This document shows positions 26,224 to 35,208 of a stretch of 64,000 bases of DNA, piece by piece. The number at the start of each line of letters is the position of its first letter. Positions within the stretch are counted from its first letter, which is position 1. The stretch comes from Comamonas serinivorans (GTDB lineage: Bacteria > Pseudomonadota > Gammaproteobacteria > Burkholderiales > Burkholderiaceae_C): contig NZ_CP021455.1 in NCBI RefSeq assembly GCF_002158865.1, forward strand, positions 3,782,001 to 3,846,000. Direction: 5' to 3'. The position numbers were made by a program, and so were the translations under genes. The notes beneath the pieces are model-generated. The model made no database searches, was not told the DNA's origin, and saw only the letters and a program-made list of their open reading frames with translations.

Positions 26224-27009
26224 TCAGCGCCCTTTCCAGACCGGCGGGCGCTTTTCCATGAACGCGGCCAGGCCTTCCTGGCAGTCCTCGGCCTGGCGCG
26301 CCGCCATGACAAACGGCTCCTGCTCGCGCCAGGCTTCGGCTTCACTCCAGTTGTGGGCGTTGCGCATGATCTGCACGGTCGCGGCCAAGGCCGTGGGGCC
26401 GTTCGCCAGCATCTGCCCGGCCAGCTGCAGGGCGCCCTGCAGGGCTTGACCAGGTTCGGTCACGCGGTTGACCAGGCCGTGGGGCACGAAGAACTCGGCG
26501 CTGCGGGGTTCGCCCAGCAGCGCCAGCTCCATCGCCAGGCCCTGGGGCAGCCGCTTGGGCAGGCGGAACAGGCCGCCCCAGGCCGCCACCAGATTGCGCT
26601 TGACCTCGGGCAAACCAAACCGCGCATCGCGCGCCGCCACGACCAGGTCGCACGCCAGGCACAGCTCGAAGCCGCCGCCCAGCGCCCAGCCCTCGACGGC
26701 CGCGATCAAGGGCTTGCGCGCCGGCTTGGCCATCAAGCCCGCCGCGCCGCGCTCGGTGGTCGGGCGTTCGCCCCGCGCCACGGCCTTGAGGTCGGCCCCG
26801 GCGCAGAAGTTGCCGCCGCTGCCGGTGAGGATGCCGGCAAACAGGTTGTCGTCGTCGTCCAGCTCGTCCATGGCGGCGTGGATGCCGCGGGCTGTGGCCA
26901 GGTCGAGCGCATTGCGCGCCTCGGGGCGCTGCAGGCGCACCACCAGCACATGGCCGTGGCGTTCGGTGGCCACGGGCGGGCGCGTGTCGGGTGCAGAGGT
27001 GGCGGTCAT
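26224..27009 (-). CDS. Enoyl-CoA hydratase/isomerase family protein (crotonase fold)
   Basis: A 261-residue crotonase. RPEARNALD, the oxyanion-hole region GSGGNFCAGADLKAVARG and AVEGWALGGGFELCLACDLVVAA are typical; a Glu-containing PEVKRNLVAAWGG follows where hydratases carry a catalytic Glu. Start at ATG 27009 (MTATSAPD) fits the family; the longer frame overlaps the upstream repeat. The substrate is unknown and no other beta-oxidation genes adjoin. Confidence 0.87.
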   Translation of the reverse strand: MTATSAPDTRPPVATERHGHVLVVRLQRPEARNALDLATARGIHAAMDELDDDDNLFAGILTGSGGNFCAGADLKAVARGERPTTERGAAGLMAKPARKPLIAAVEGWALGGGFELCLACDLVVAARDARFGLPEVKRNLVAAWGGLFRLPKRLPQGLAMELALLGEPRSAEFFVPHGLVNRVTEPGQALQGALQLAGQMLANGPTALAATVQIMRNAHNWSEAEAWREQEPFVMAARQAEDCQEGLAAFMEKRPPVWKGR

Positions 27010-27153
27010 GGTGAAGGCGGTTGGGCGGCGCCCCAAGGCGCCGGAACAGGCAGCGCAAGCTGCGCAGGACGAACAGTGCACCGGATTGTTGGCCGAGCCG
27101 TCCCGCGCGGCTGTCGCGCCCGAGCCGATCCGGTCAGTCTCGGCCAACATGAG

Positions 27154-27205
27154 GCAGTACAGCCCCACTGCCGATTCATCAGAATCGGCCATGGCTTGAT
27201 ACTGC
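27154..27205. repeat. 52-bp dyad element, copy 8, in a divergent promoter region
   Basis: GCAGTAC/ATACTGC outer arms, inner arms CCGAT/ATCGG: both inner arms changed together and still pair. It is the only copy between two divergent start codons (27009 and 27310), so a pure 3'-end role does not explain it. Confidence 0.82.
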
Positions 27206-27309
27206 CTTCTGCGTGATCATCCGGGTTGGCCGCCGGCCTGCACGCCCCACGCGCGCATGCACGGCCCGCGTCGGCCCGCCGCGCATGCCCTTGACCGACA
27301 ATCGCCGCC

Positions 27310-28770
27310 ATGGCCCTCCGCATCAAGCTGTTCTTCCTCAACCTGCGCGACCTCATCGTGTCCGCCGGCCCGCTGCTGATCCTGGCGGTGGGCCTGCTGG
27401 TGGCCGCGTACTGGTGGCTGGACCCGCAGCCGCCCCACACCGTGCGCCTGGCCACCGGCCCCGAAGGCAGCGCCTACGCCGGCTTTGGCGCCCGCTATGC
27501 GCGCGCGCTGGCCCGGGATGGCATCCGCGTGGAGCTGGTGGCGACCGAAGGCTCGCTCGACAACCTGACGCTGCTGCGCACCGGCCAGGTCGACGTGGCC
27601 TTCGTGCGCGGCGGCACGTCCAGCCTGAGCCGGCCCCGTCCCATGCCGGCCGCCACCGCCTCGGCCGCCGAAGCCGATGCGCCCGACCCGGACGCCGGCC
27701 TGGTGTCGCTGGGCGCGCTGTTCTACGACCCGCTGTGGATCTTCTACCGCGAACACAGCATCGTGGCCGCGGCGGGCGGGCCTGCCCCGCGCGCCGCGCG
27801 TCCGGGCCGCAAGCCCGCTGCGCCCCCCGGCACCCCGCCGCCCGAGCCGGCCTTCCTGCCCCAGCTGGCCGGCCTGCGCGTCAGCGTCGACCAGGACGGC
27901 AGCGGCGTGCCGCAGCTCATGGCCCGCCTGCTGCAGGCCAACGGCCTCGACGCCTCGGCGCTGACGCTGAGCCACCTGCCGCCCACACAGGCGACGCAGG
28001 CCCTGCTGGCCGACGACATCGACGTCGCCGTGCTGACCAGCGCGCCCCAGTCGGCGGTGGTGCGCGAGCTGCTGCGTGCGCCCGACATCCGGCCGCTGAG
28101 CCTGGCCCAGGCCGACGCCTACGCGCGCCGCTTTGCCTTCATGCGCGCCGTCACCCTGCCGCGCGGCGTGGCCGACCTGGCCGAAGACATCCCGCCGCAC
28201 GACGTGACGCTGCTGGCAGCCTCCACCTCGCTGCTGGCCCGCGAGCAGACCCACCCCGCGCTGCGGCAGCTGTTCGCCCAGGCGGCGCAAAGCATCCACA
28301 GCCGGGCCGGCTGGCTGAACGAGGCGCGCGAGTTTCCCAACACCCGCACCAGCGAGCTGCCCGTCAGCGCCGAGGGCGATCGCGCCATCAACGGCAAGCC
28401 GCCCTTTTGGCAGCGCTACCTGCCGTTCTGGGCCAGCAACGTGATCGAGCGCATGTGGCTGGTGATCGGCGGCTTGATCGTGTTGATCCTGCCGCTGTCG
28501 CGCGTGGTGCCGCCGCTCTACACCTTCCGCGTGCGGCGCCGGGTGTTCCGCTGGTATGCGCGGCTGCGCGACATCGAAGCCCGCGCCGAAACGGGCAAGG
28601 CCTCGCGCGAGGCCCTGCTGCGCGAGCTGGACGACCTCGACCGCGTGGCCAACGGCATCGCCGTGCCGCTGGCGCACGCCGGCGAGGTCTACGCGCTGCG
28701 CAACAACATCCACGCCACACGCAAGCGCCTGTTGGCCGCGGCATCCGGACCGATCTCGCCACCGGCCTGA
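27310..28770 (+). CDS. TAXI family solute-binding protein with C-terminal membrane anchor
   Basis: A 486-residue protein. An N-terminal TM (about 18-37) is followed by a TAXI-type periplasmic binding domain: VRLATGPEGSAYAGFGARYA, VELVATEGSLDNLTLLRTGQVDVAFVRGG, FYDPLWIFY. A proline/alanine-rich insert of about 30 residues (around 157-187) interrupts the domain. A second TM (about 383-402) and a basic cytoplasmic tail of about 80 residues follow, as in the membrane-anchored TAXI subgroup. No TRAP membrane subunits are adjacent, so the partner is unknown. Confidence 0.82.
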   Translation: MALRIKLFFLNLRDLIVSAGPLLILAVGLLVAAYWWLDPQPPHTVRLATGPEGSAYAGFGARYARALARDGIRVELVATEGSLDNLTLLRTGQVDVAFVRGGTSSLSRPRPMPAATASAAEADAPDPDAGLVSLGALFYDPLWIFYREHSIVAAAGGPAPRAARPGRKPAAPPGTPPPEPAFLPQLAGLRVSVDQDGSGVPQLMARLLQANGLDASALTLSHLPPTQATQALLADDIDVAVLTSAPQSAVVRELLRAPDIRPLSLAQADAYARRFAFMRAVTLPRGVADLAEDIPPHDVTLLAASTSLLAREQTHPALRQLFAQAAQSIHSRAGWLNEAREFPNTRTSELPVSAEGDRAINGKPPFWQRYLPFWASNVIERMWLVIGGLIVLILPLSRVVPPLYTFRVRRRVFRWYARLRDIEARAETGKASREALLRELDDLDRVANGIAVPLAHAGEVYALRNNIHATRKRLLAAASGPISPPA

Positions 28771-29089
28771 CCGGGTGGGTCTGGCCCACCCGTCGGACGG
28801 TGGACAAGGCTCCGTGCTCCGTGGTCAGACCCACGATGCCCTGGCGGTCCCGCAGCAGGCGCGTGGCGCGCGCCTGGCCGGCTCACCCCGCACAGCCCGG
28901 CCTTTGACAGCGGCCTGCTGGCCGCCTGGAACGCCGGCAGCGTGGCCGCTCAGCGCAAGCGGCGCCACTTGCTCGCCCGTTCAGGCGAACAGGCGCAGCG
29001 CCCAGCCGGATGCCTTCCTCACGCCGCGACCCTCACGACGCTTGTGGACAGGTCCGATCCGCCACCCCGCGTCCGGTCAAGCGCCGCAC
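28771..29089. other. Stretch without a recognisable gene
   Basis: It follows the TAXI gene and precedes a Bug-type gene remnant. Frames are open by chance because of high GC, but none resembles a known protein. It may be decayed sequence. Confidence 0.4.
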
Positions 29090-29299
29090 TCAACGCTGGG
29101 CGCTTTGGGGTGCCAGCAGGCGCGCCCAGCGCTGCTGCTCCTGCGCCACGCGTCCGGCGAATTGACCTGCGGCCTGCGGCAGTTGAATCTGCTGGGCCGC
29201 AAAGCGCTCGCGGGCCGAGGGGCTCTTGAACACCTGGGCCACCGCGTCGCGCAGGCTGGCCTGCACCTCGGGCGGCGTGCCCAGCGGCACGAACAAGCC
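29090..29299 (-). pseudogene. Remnant of a Bug (TctC-type) solute-binding protein, C-terminal 70 residues
   Basis: The minus-strand frame ends with GLFVPLGTPPEVQASLRDAV followed by AQVFKSPSARERFAAQ and a final QEQQRWARLL, which is the C-terminal end of Bug proteins (compare the intact gene at 29830). The signal peptide and both main lobes are missing; upstream of about 29299 the frame is unrelated. A deletion or rearrangement removed the rest. Confidence 0.7.
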
Positions 29300-29478
29300 G
29301 CGTGGCCGGGAGCGGGGCGGCGTGCAACCGCGGCGCAAGGCGTCGACGAGCCGGGCACCGCTGAGCCGAGTGCCCCGCGCTGCACGCGACGCGTGTTGGG
29401 CCGCCTGAACGACGGTTGAGCTCCTGATCGCGCGCCGCCACATGAGCCTGCCTCACGGCAGGGCAGCGCGTGTTGCAT

Positions 29479-29508
29479 GGCCTTCGGACCCTCCGGAGGC
29501 CTTTTTTT
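29479..29508 (+). terminator. Rho-independent terminator without an obvious gene
   Basis: A 10-bp stem (GGCCTTCGGA/TCCGGAGGCC, one wobble pair), 3-base loop and seven T on the plus strand. No intact plus-strand gene ends just before it, which suggests that a gene upstream was lost, in keeping with the neighbouring remnant. Confidence 0.7.
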
Positions 29509-29829
29509 CGCCCCGGCGCGCCCCTTGCCGCCACGGCGGCTGCACGCGCCCAGGCACTCACCCACGACCGGCGTGCGCAAGGGAGGCCGCCGCAGCGCAT
29601 CCAAGCGCACCCGCTCGCGGACGATCGCCAGGGCGCTGCCGGCAATCGGCGACGGGATCGGGCCTCGCCACACCCTTGGACAGCATTCCGCGGGGTCGGA
29701 TGGGGCAGACGCGGGGCGGCCATGGCCTGCGGTGGGCCGCTGTCGCTCAGGCAGCGCAGCCGGCGTGCATTCGCCATTGGTGCGGGGTTGAATGTCGCGT
29801 CAACCACAACACGCAACGCAGGAGACGTC

Positions 29830-30804
29830 ATGCTCAACCGCCGCCAGTTTGCCGCCGGGGCCGCCGCCACCGTGCTGGCCACCCAGGCCCATGCCAACAC
29901 CTACCCCAGCCGCCCCATCAAGCTCATGATCGGCTACGCACCCGGTGGCTCGACCGACGGCCCGGCGCGCGCGCTGGCTGAACGCGTGGGCGCCCTGCTG
30001 GGCCAGCCCGTGGTGATCGAGAACAAGCCCGGCGCATCGGGCACCATGCCCATCCAGGCGCTGCAGACCTCGGCGCCCGACGGCTATACCCTGGCCATGG
30101 CACCGTCCAGCACCTACCGCGTGCCCTTCACCAGCGAGGTCAAGTGGGACCCACTCACCGACCTGAGCTACGTCATCGGCATCACGGGCTACACCTTCGG
30201 CATCGTGGTGCGGGCCGACTCGCCGCTGAAGACCTTCGCAGACTACCTGAAGTTCGCCCGCGAGAACCCGGGCGAGCTGACCTACGGCACCTCGGGCGTG
30301 GGCTCGACCAACCACATGACCATGGAGCAGATGGCGCGCCAGTACAAGCTGCAGCTGCGCCACATCCCGTACAAAGGCGGTGCCGAATCGGTGCAGGCCG
30401 CACTGGCCGGCGAGGTCATGTCCGCGGCCGAGGGCTCGAATTGGGTGCCCATGGTGGACGCCGGCAAGCTGCGCCTGCTGGTGGTGTGGAACGCCAAGCG
30501 CATCGCGCGCTACCCGCAGGTGCCCACCTTGCGCGAGTCGGGCATCGACATCGTGCAGAACGCGCCCTGGGGCTTGGTGGGCCCCAAAGGCCTGCAGCCG
30601 GCCATCGCCGCCCGGCTGCACGACGCGTTCAAGCAGGCCATGGAGACCGAGAACTTCAGAAAGGCCCTGGACACCTACGTGATGGAGCCCGACTACCGCA
30701 GCGGCGCCGACTACCGGACCTATGCCACGCAAGCCGTGGCACGCGAACGCGAGCTGGTGCAGGCGCTGGGCCTGGCGCGCGCCGCGTCGCGCGGCGGTGC
30801 CTGA
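29830..30804 (+). CDS. Bug family (TctC-type) periplasmic solute-binding protein
   Basis: A 324-residue binding protein of the tripartite tricarboxylate transporter family. The N-terminus MLNRRQFAAG...THAHA-like leader has a twin-arginine pattern and cleaves near residue 22. PSRPIKLMIGYAPGGSTDGPAR, VIENKPGASG, PDGYTLAM and HIPYKGGAE are the family signature; these contact a carboxylate ligand. ATG 29830 has AGGAG upstream. No TctA/TctB membrane genes are adjacent, which is usual for Bug genes in Burkholderiales. Confidence 0.9.
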   Translation: MLNRRQFAAGAAATVLATQAHANTYPSRPIKLMIGYAPGGSTDGPARALAERVGALLGQPVVIENKPGASGTMPIQALQTSAPDGYTLAMAPSSTYRVPFTSEVKWDPLTDLSYVIGITGYTFGIVVRADSPLKTFADYLKFARENPGELTYGTSGVGSTNHMTMEQMARQYKLQLRHIPYKGGAESVQAALAGEVMSAAEGSNWVPMVDAGKLRLLVVWNAKRIARYPQVPTLRESGIDIVQNAPWGLVGPKGLQPAIAARLHDAFKQAMETENFRKALDTYVMEPDYRSGADYRTYATQAVARERELVQALGLARAASRGGA

Positions 30805-30813
30805 TTTTTACAG

Positions 30814-30865
30814 GGGGTATGCACACACAGCCGATCAATCATCATCGGCAACTCGCCCATACTGC
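30814..30865. repeat. 52-bp dyad element, copy 9
   Basis: GGGGTAT/ATACTGC, inner arms CCGAT/ATCGG (compensated pair as in copy 8). It begins 10 bp after the Bug gene stop. Confidence 0.85.
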
Positions 30866-30981
30866 CAGTCAGACATTTCGGCGTCTACTGAGATGTCCTG
30901 AGCGGTGCCCTGGAGCGCCCTGCGGCGCTTGGCGCAGGCCAGGTGGCACGAAGGGACCCATGCTGCAAGAGGCGGGCGGCC

Positions 30982-31944
30982 TCAGCGCCGTTCGGCCGCG
31001 CCGGGCAAGCCAAAGGCCAGCGCCCCCAGCGCGCCCTGCGCCAAGCCATAGGCCCCGTAGACGAGGCCGATGCCGATCGCCAAAGGCGCCGCCACACCAA
31101 ACGGCGCCAGCGTGGCCACGCAGGCCGCTTCGCGCGTGCCCCAGCCGCCCACGCTGACCGGCAAGGCCGCCATCAGGAAGATGGGCGCCATGGCAAAGCC
31201 CCACACCGGCCAACTCAGCGACACCCCCAGCGCCAGGCCCGCGCAGGCCAAAGCCGCCGCCGACAGCACCTGCACCAGGGCCGAGGCCAGCACCTGCCAG
31301 GCCAGCTGGCGTGTGTAATCGGGCCGCGCCGTCAAGGCCACCACCGCCTCGCGGGCGGCCGTGACCGGCCCCAGCCGCTGCGGCAGGCGGTGCGCGAGCC
31401 AGGGCAGGCCCCAGGGCAAGGCCAGCCAGCCCAGCGCCACCACCACGGCCACGGTGGCCAGCAGGGCGGGTGACACCGGCAGGCCCAGCCAGCCCGACAT
31501 GGCCTGGGCGAGCTGCGGCGCGCACACCACCGCGCCCAGCGCCCCCAGACCGCACAGCATCCACAGGCCGCTGATGCGGTCCAGCAGCACCGACGCCGTG
31601 CTGGCGGCCACCGGCTGGCCCGCGCGGCGCAGCATGACGGCACGGAACACATCGCCCCCGACCACCGCCCCAGGCAGCAAGGCGTTCAAACCGATGGCCT
31701 GGAAGTACCAGCGCAAGGCCTGGCCAGGCTGCAGGTCGGCCTGGAAAAACCGCACCAGCAGGCGCCAGCGCCAGGCCGAAACGACGTTGGAGGCCACGGC
31801 CACGGCGAGGCCCGCCAGCAACCAGCGGCCATCGGCCCCGCGCAGCGCCGACCACAACGTCTGCGGCTTGGCCAGCATCAGCAGAGCCGCCAGCAGCGCC
31901 AGCCCCAGCAGCGCGCGCAGCGCCGTCTTGCCGGCGCGCGTCAC
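30982..31944 (-). CDS. YbhN/UPF0104-like membrane protein (lysylphosphatidylglycerol synthase TM domain family)
   Basis: A 320-residue integral membrane protein with about eight TM helices. RWYFQAIGLNALLPGAVVGGDVFRA and SVLLDRISGLWMLC, then LPVSVGGWGTREAA, are the conserved patches of the LPG-synthase transmembrane family, without a catalytic aminoacyl-transfer domain. Some relatives help move lipids or lipid-linked substrates; no function is assigned here. GTG 31944 with GGAG six bases upstream is the best start, since upstream residues are not membrane-like. Confidence 0.82.
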   Translation of the reverse strand: MTRAGKTALRALLGLALLAALLMLAKPQTLWSALRGADGRWLLAGLAVAVASNVVSAWRWRLLVRFFQADLQPGQALRWYFQAIGLNALLPGAVVGGDVFRAVMLRRAGQPVAASTASVLLDRISGLWMLCGLGALGAVVCAPQLAQAMSGWLGLPVSPALLATVAVVVALGWLALPWGLPWLAHRLPQRLGPVTAAREAVVALTARPDYTRQLAWQVLASALVQVLSAAALACAGLALGVSLSWPVWGFAMAPIFLMAALPVSVGGWGTREAACVATLAPFGVAAPLAIGIGLVYGAYGLAQGALGALAFGLPGAAERR

Positions 31945-32360
31945 TGCCGGCTCCAGCCGCAGCACGCGACGGACTGCCGTGCAGGGCCTGTCGCCCCGCG
32001 CGGCCACGAAATCAACACGTCGACCATCCAGCACCTCTGGCACGCATTGCAAGCGGATCCGGCGGCCACCGAGCTTGGGCCCGGGCCGGGATCCATCCTG
32101 GCGGGCCATCCCGGCCGGGAACGCCCGCCTTGGCGGGGCCTGCCCCCTTGCAACGCAAAGCCCGGATTGTGCGCGAGCCCTCGCCGCCTCCGGGCGGGCC
32201 GCCGGCTGTCCGCCCGCATCCTCGGCTGGCCGTCACCAGGTCGCCTGGCTCCAGTCTCCTCTGCAAGCCGGGAGCCGCACTGCGCAAAGCCACTCGCCAT
32301 CAACCGGCGCCGGCCAGCCGCACACCCAGGCGACATGCCGCGCCGCGCCGCGCGTGGACA
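31945..32360. other. Divergent intergenic region
   Basis: It separates the YbhN-like gene (minus) from the histidine phosphatase gene (plus). The sequence is uniformly GC-rich; I see no repeat element, hairpin terminator or clear promoter boxes. Confidence 0.3.
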
Positions 32361-33044
32361 ATGCCGCGCATGGGAAGCATCTACCTCATCCGCCACGGCC
32401 AGGCCTCGTTTGGCAGCGCCAACTACGACGAACTCAGCCCGCGGGGCTGGCAGCAAAGCCGCGTGCTGGGCCAGCACCTGCAGGCCCTGGGCGTGCAGTT
32501 CGACGCCGTGATGACGGGCACCCTGCAACGCCAGATCCACACCTGGGACGGCATCTGCGAAGGCGCGGGCTGGGGCCACCACGAACCCCTGCGTCACCCC
32601 GGCCTGAACGAATACGACAGCGGCGCCGTGCTGCGCGCCCATCTGCCCGAACCCCTGGGCAAGCCCGACACGCCCGAGCTGCGCCGCCTGCATTTCCAGA
32701 AGCTGCGCGAAGGCCTCAAGGCCTGGATCGCCGGCACGCTCAAGCCCGACGGCATGCCCAGCTACGCCGACTGGGTGGCGGCACAGCAGGACGCGCTGCA
32801 GAAAGCCCATGCACTGGCCCCCAACGGCCGCGTGGCCATCGTCAGCAGCGGCGGCCCCATCACCACGCTGATCGGCGGGCTCACCGGCATGCCGCCCGAA
32901 TCCAGCATCGAGCTCAACCTGCGCATCAAGAACACCGCGATCGCTGAGCTGGTCACCACCTCGCGCCGGATGTCGCTGCTGAGCTTCAACGAAACGCCGC
33001 ACCTGCAAACGCCGGCCACGCAAGACCTGCTGACCTACGCCTGA
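32361..33044 (+). CDS. Histidine phosphatase family protein
   Basis: A 227-residue RHG phosphatase. IYLIRHGQASFGSANYD near the N-terminus carries the nucleophilic His, and VAIVSSGGP near residue 158 occupies the usual second-histidine region but reads SSGGP where many members have SHGG, so the second His appears replaced by Ser. HHPGLNEYD-type and EYDSGAV segments follow the subgroup. It starts at ATG 32361 or 32370. Substrate unknown. Confidence 0.82.
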   Translation: MPRMGSIYLIRHGQASFGSANYDELSPRGWQQSRVLGQHLQALGVQFDAVMTGTLQRQIHTWDGICEGAGWGHHEPLRHPGLNEYDSGAVLRAHLPEPLGKPDTPELRRLHFQKLREGLKAWIAGTLKPDGMPSYADWVAAQQDALQKAHALAPNGRVAIVSSGGPITTLIGGLTGMPPESSIELNLRIKNTAIAELVTTSRRMSLLSFNETPHLQTPATQDLLTYA

Positions 33045-33272
33045 CCGGCTTCCGAGTTGGGGTAGGCAGGCACCGATCAGGGCTTGGTGTGCACCGACCG
33101 TTTGACGCCAGCAACGGCCTGCACGCCCTGAGCAACGGCGCCAGGCCCTGGCGCAGCAGATGAGCTGGCCCGGTCATCTCAGCCTCTCGCCCCCTCGCCT
33201 GGGCAGCCATTGCCGCACTTCAACCCTGGGCGTGCCGCGGTCCAACCGCGATGCTGTGGCCCACGCGCCCTC

Positions 33273-33602
33273 TCACTCACACAGCCCTGATCGCCGCAGG
33301 TGAACGGCGTGCAGCCCCGCGAGCACCAGCGGCCACCAACAGGTGTTCACGATGTCGTGCACGCTGGCCGGCCAGCGCCAGACCCCGAAGGTGCGCAGGT
33401 CATCGCGCAGGTCCAGCAGCTCGCCCAGGCAGGCCACCGCGAACACGGCCGCGAAGGCGAGCGCGGGCCGCGGTGTCTTCCGCAGCACCCAGCAGGCAAC
33501 CACGAACACCGCCAGGCCCACGTGGATGTGCAAGGCATCCTTGGACAGGCCGACGGCGCCGACGATCTGCAGCTTCAGCAGCTGAACCCATGACGTTTCC
33601 AT
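33273..33602 (-). CDS. Small membrane protein of unknown function
   Basis: A 109-residue protein with three predicted TM segments (about 26-41, 46-62, 84-98). The LSKDALHIHVGLAVF stretch has a conserved look and a faint VanZ-like feel, but I cannot place it in a family. Basic C-terminus. It stands alone, convergent with the phosphatase gene. Confidence 0.55.
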   Translation of the reverse strand: METSWVQLLKLQIVGAVGLSKDALHIHVGLAVFVVACWVLRKTPRPALAFAAVFAVACLGELLDLRDDLRTFGVWRWPASVHDIVNTCWWPLVLAGLHAVHLRRSGLCE

Positions 33603-33725
33603 GCCCCCGAGCGTAGCGGCACGGGCATGGGCACTGCGGGCCGCCCACCGTGCTCAGGGCTGGCCTGGGTGTGAACGAGCCGTCCGGCGCTGCGGCATGC
33701 GCCGGATTGAAACCTCAATCCATGC

Positions 33726-33777
33726 GGAGTATGACCACATCACCGTTCAAATTTCATCGGGAACAGCCACATACTCA
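33726..33777. repeat. 52-bp dyad element, copy 10
   Basis: GGAGTAT/ATACTCA, inner arms CCGTT/ATCGG (one mismatch). It lies between the small membrane protein start and the next Bug gene stop. Confidence 0.8.
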
Positions 33778-33909
33778 GGTCACATCGTGATTTCCGAATG
33801 TGAACGGATCACGCGGATCGGGCATGCTGTGGGCCGTGCGCTGGCGCCCATCACCCAATCCCTGCCAAGGCCAACGCCATCGCGCCACGGCGGGGCCGCG
33901 ACCGCCTGT

Positions 33910-34878
33910 TCACAGCGGCTTGAAGCCCGACTCCTGGATGATGCGCGACCACACCTTGCGGTAGGCGGCTTCGCGGCGCGCCAGTTCGGCGGGCGACATG
34001 TAGCCCACGCTCAGCCCCATGTCGCTCAGCGTCTTCACCACATCGGGCATGGCCACGACCCGCTTGAGCGCCTGGGTGAAGCGGTTCACGAAGGCCTGCG
34101 GCGTACCCTTGGGCGCAAAGATGCCGTAGTACGGCATGTCTTCCAGGCCCTTGAACCCCAGCTCGGCGAACGTGGGCACATCGGGCAGCGCGGCCTGCCG
34201 CTGGCCTCCCAGCACGGCCAGCACGTTCAGCTTGCCCGCGCGCACGTTTTCGATGAAGTCCTGCACCGAGCCCACGCCTGCGGGAATCTGGTTGCCCAGC
34301 ATGTCGGCGATCATGGGTGCGCTGCCCTTGTAGGGCGCCGACACCAGGTCGAGCTGGTACCGCTTGGCCAGCAACTGCACCAGAAACTCGGGCGTCGAAG
34401 CCGGGGCCGGCACACCGATGTTGCCGCGGCCCGGGTGGGCCCGCATCCAGGCCACGAACTCGTCGAAGGTCTTGGCAGGCGTGCCGGGCGACACGGCCAG
34501 GCCATTCACGAACGAGGCAAACCCGCCCAGGTTGATGAAGTCGGTGTGGGGCTCGAAGCCGGCGTTCTTCACCACCTGCGGCAGGATGGAGATGGTGTGG
34601 TCGTGCGAGAGGAACAGCGTGTGGCCGTCGGGCCGTGCGCCCTTGAGCAGCTGCGCCGCCACCTGGCCGCCCGCGCCGGGCCGGTTGTCGACGACCACGG
34701 TCTCGTCCAGCAGCGGCTGCAGCTTCTCGGCCAGCAGGCGGGCGATGACGTCGGTGCCGCCCCCGGCCGGAAAGCCCACCATCAGCTGGATGGCCTGGCG
34801 CGCCTGCACCAGCGGCCCGCTCAGGCCGGCCACGGCGGCCACGCCCGCGCGCACGGCAAATTCACGACGATTGAACAT
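33910..34878 (-). CDS. Bug family (TctC-type) periplasmic solute-binding protein
   Basis: A 322-residue binding protein starting at ATG 34878 with MFNRREFAVRAG, a twin-arginine-like leader. QLMVGFPAGGGTDVIARLLAE, VVDNRPGAGGQVAA, PDGHTLFLSHDHT and SAPYKGSAP are the Bug signature. The frame runs further upstream without similarity. It lies downstream of the creatininase gene on the same strand, so an amide or carboxylate metabolised by that enzyme is a possible ligand; this is inference. Confidence 0.9.
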   Translation of the reverse strand: MFNRREFAVRAGVAAVAGLSGPLVQARQAIQLMVGFPAGGGTDVIARLLAEKLQPLLDETVVVDNRPGAGGQVAAQLLKGARPDGHTLFLSHDHTISILPQVVKNAGFEPHTDFINLGGFASFVNGLAVSPGTPAKTFDEFVAWMRAHPGRGNIGVPAPASTPEFLVQLLAKRYQLDLVSAPYKGSAPMIADMLGNQIPAGVGSVQDFIENVRAGKLNVLAVLGGQRQAALPDVPTFAELGFKGLEDMPYYGIFAPKGTPQAFVNRFTQALKRVVAMPDVVKTLSDMGLSVGYMSPAELARREAAYRKVWSRIIQESGFKPL

Positions 34879-35208
34879 GATGGGGATCTCAGAAGACGCG
34901 CCAGCTCGGCGACGGAGGCGCAATTTTAAGGACGTCCGCCCGGCCCGCGTGTCGTCCCCCACGACTGCGGCAGCCGCCACTCGGTGCCGCAGGCAGCAAG
35001 GTCGGGCCCTGCTTGCGCAGAGAAACCCCGTGCGCACCGAAACACTCAGGCTGGCTGCCTCGGCACCTTGCAGGCCACCGATGCTGGTCGCATGGTTGGG
35101 CCCCGTGCAGGGCTGCCGCAGCGTGCGACTCAACCCCACCGCACCGGCGGCAAAGACAGGGCCTTTGCCATGCCCCCTGCCTGGCAGGCCTGTTGGCCCG
35201 GCGCCGGC
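34879..35208. other. Intergenic region upstream of the Bug gene
   Basis: This 330-bp gap lies between two minus-strand genes. No gene, repeat or terminator is evident. It may contain the Bug gene promoter. Confidence 0.3.
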
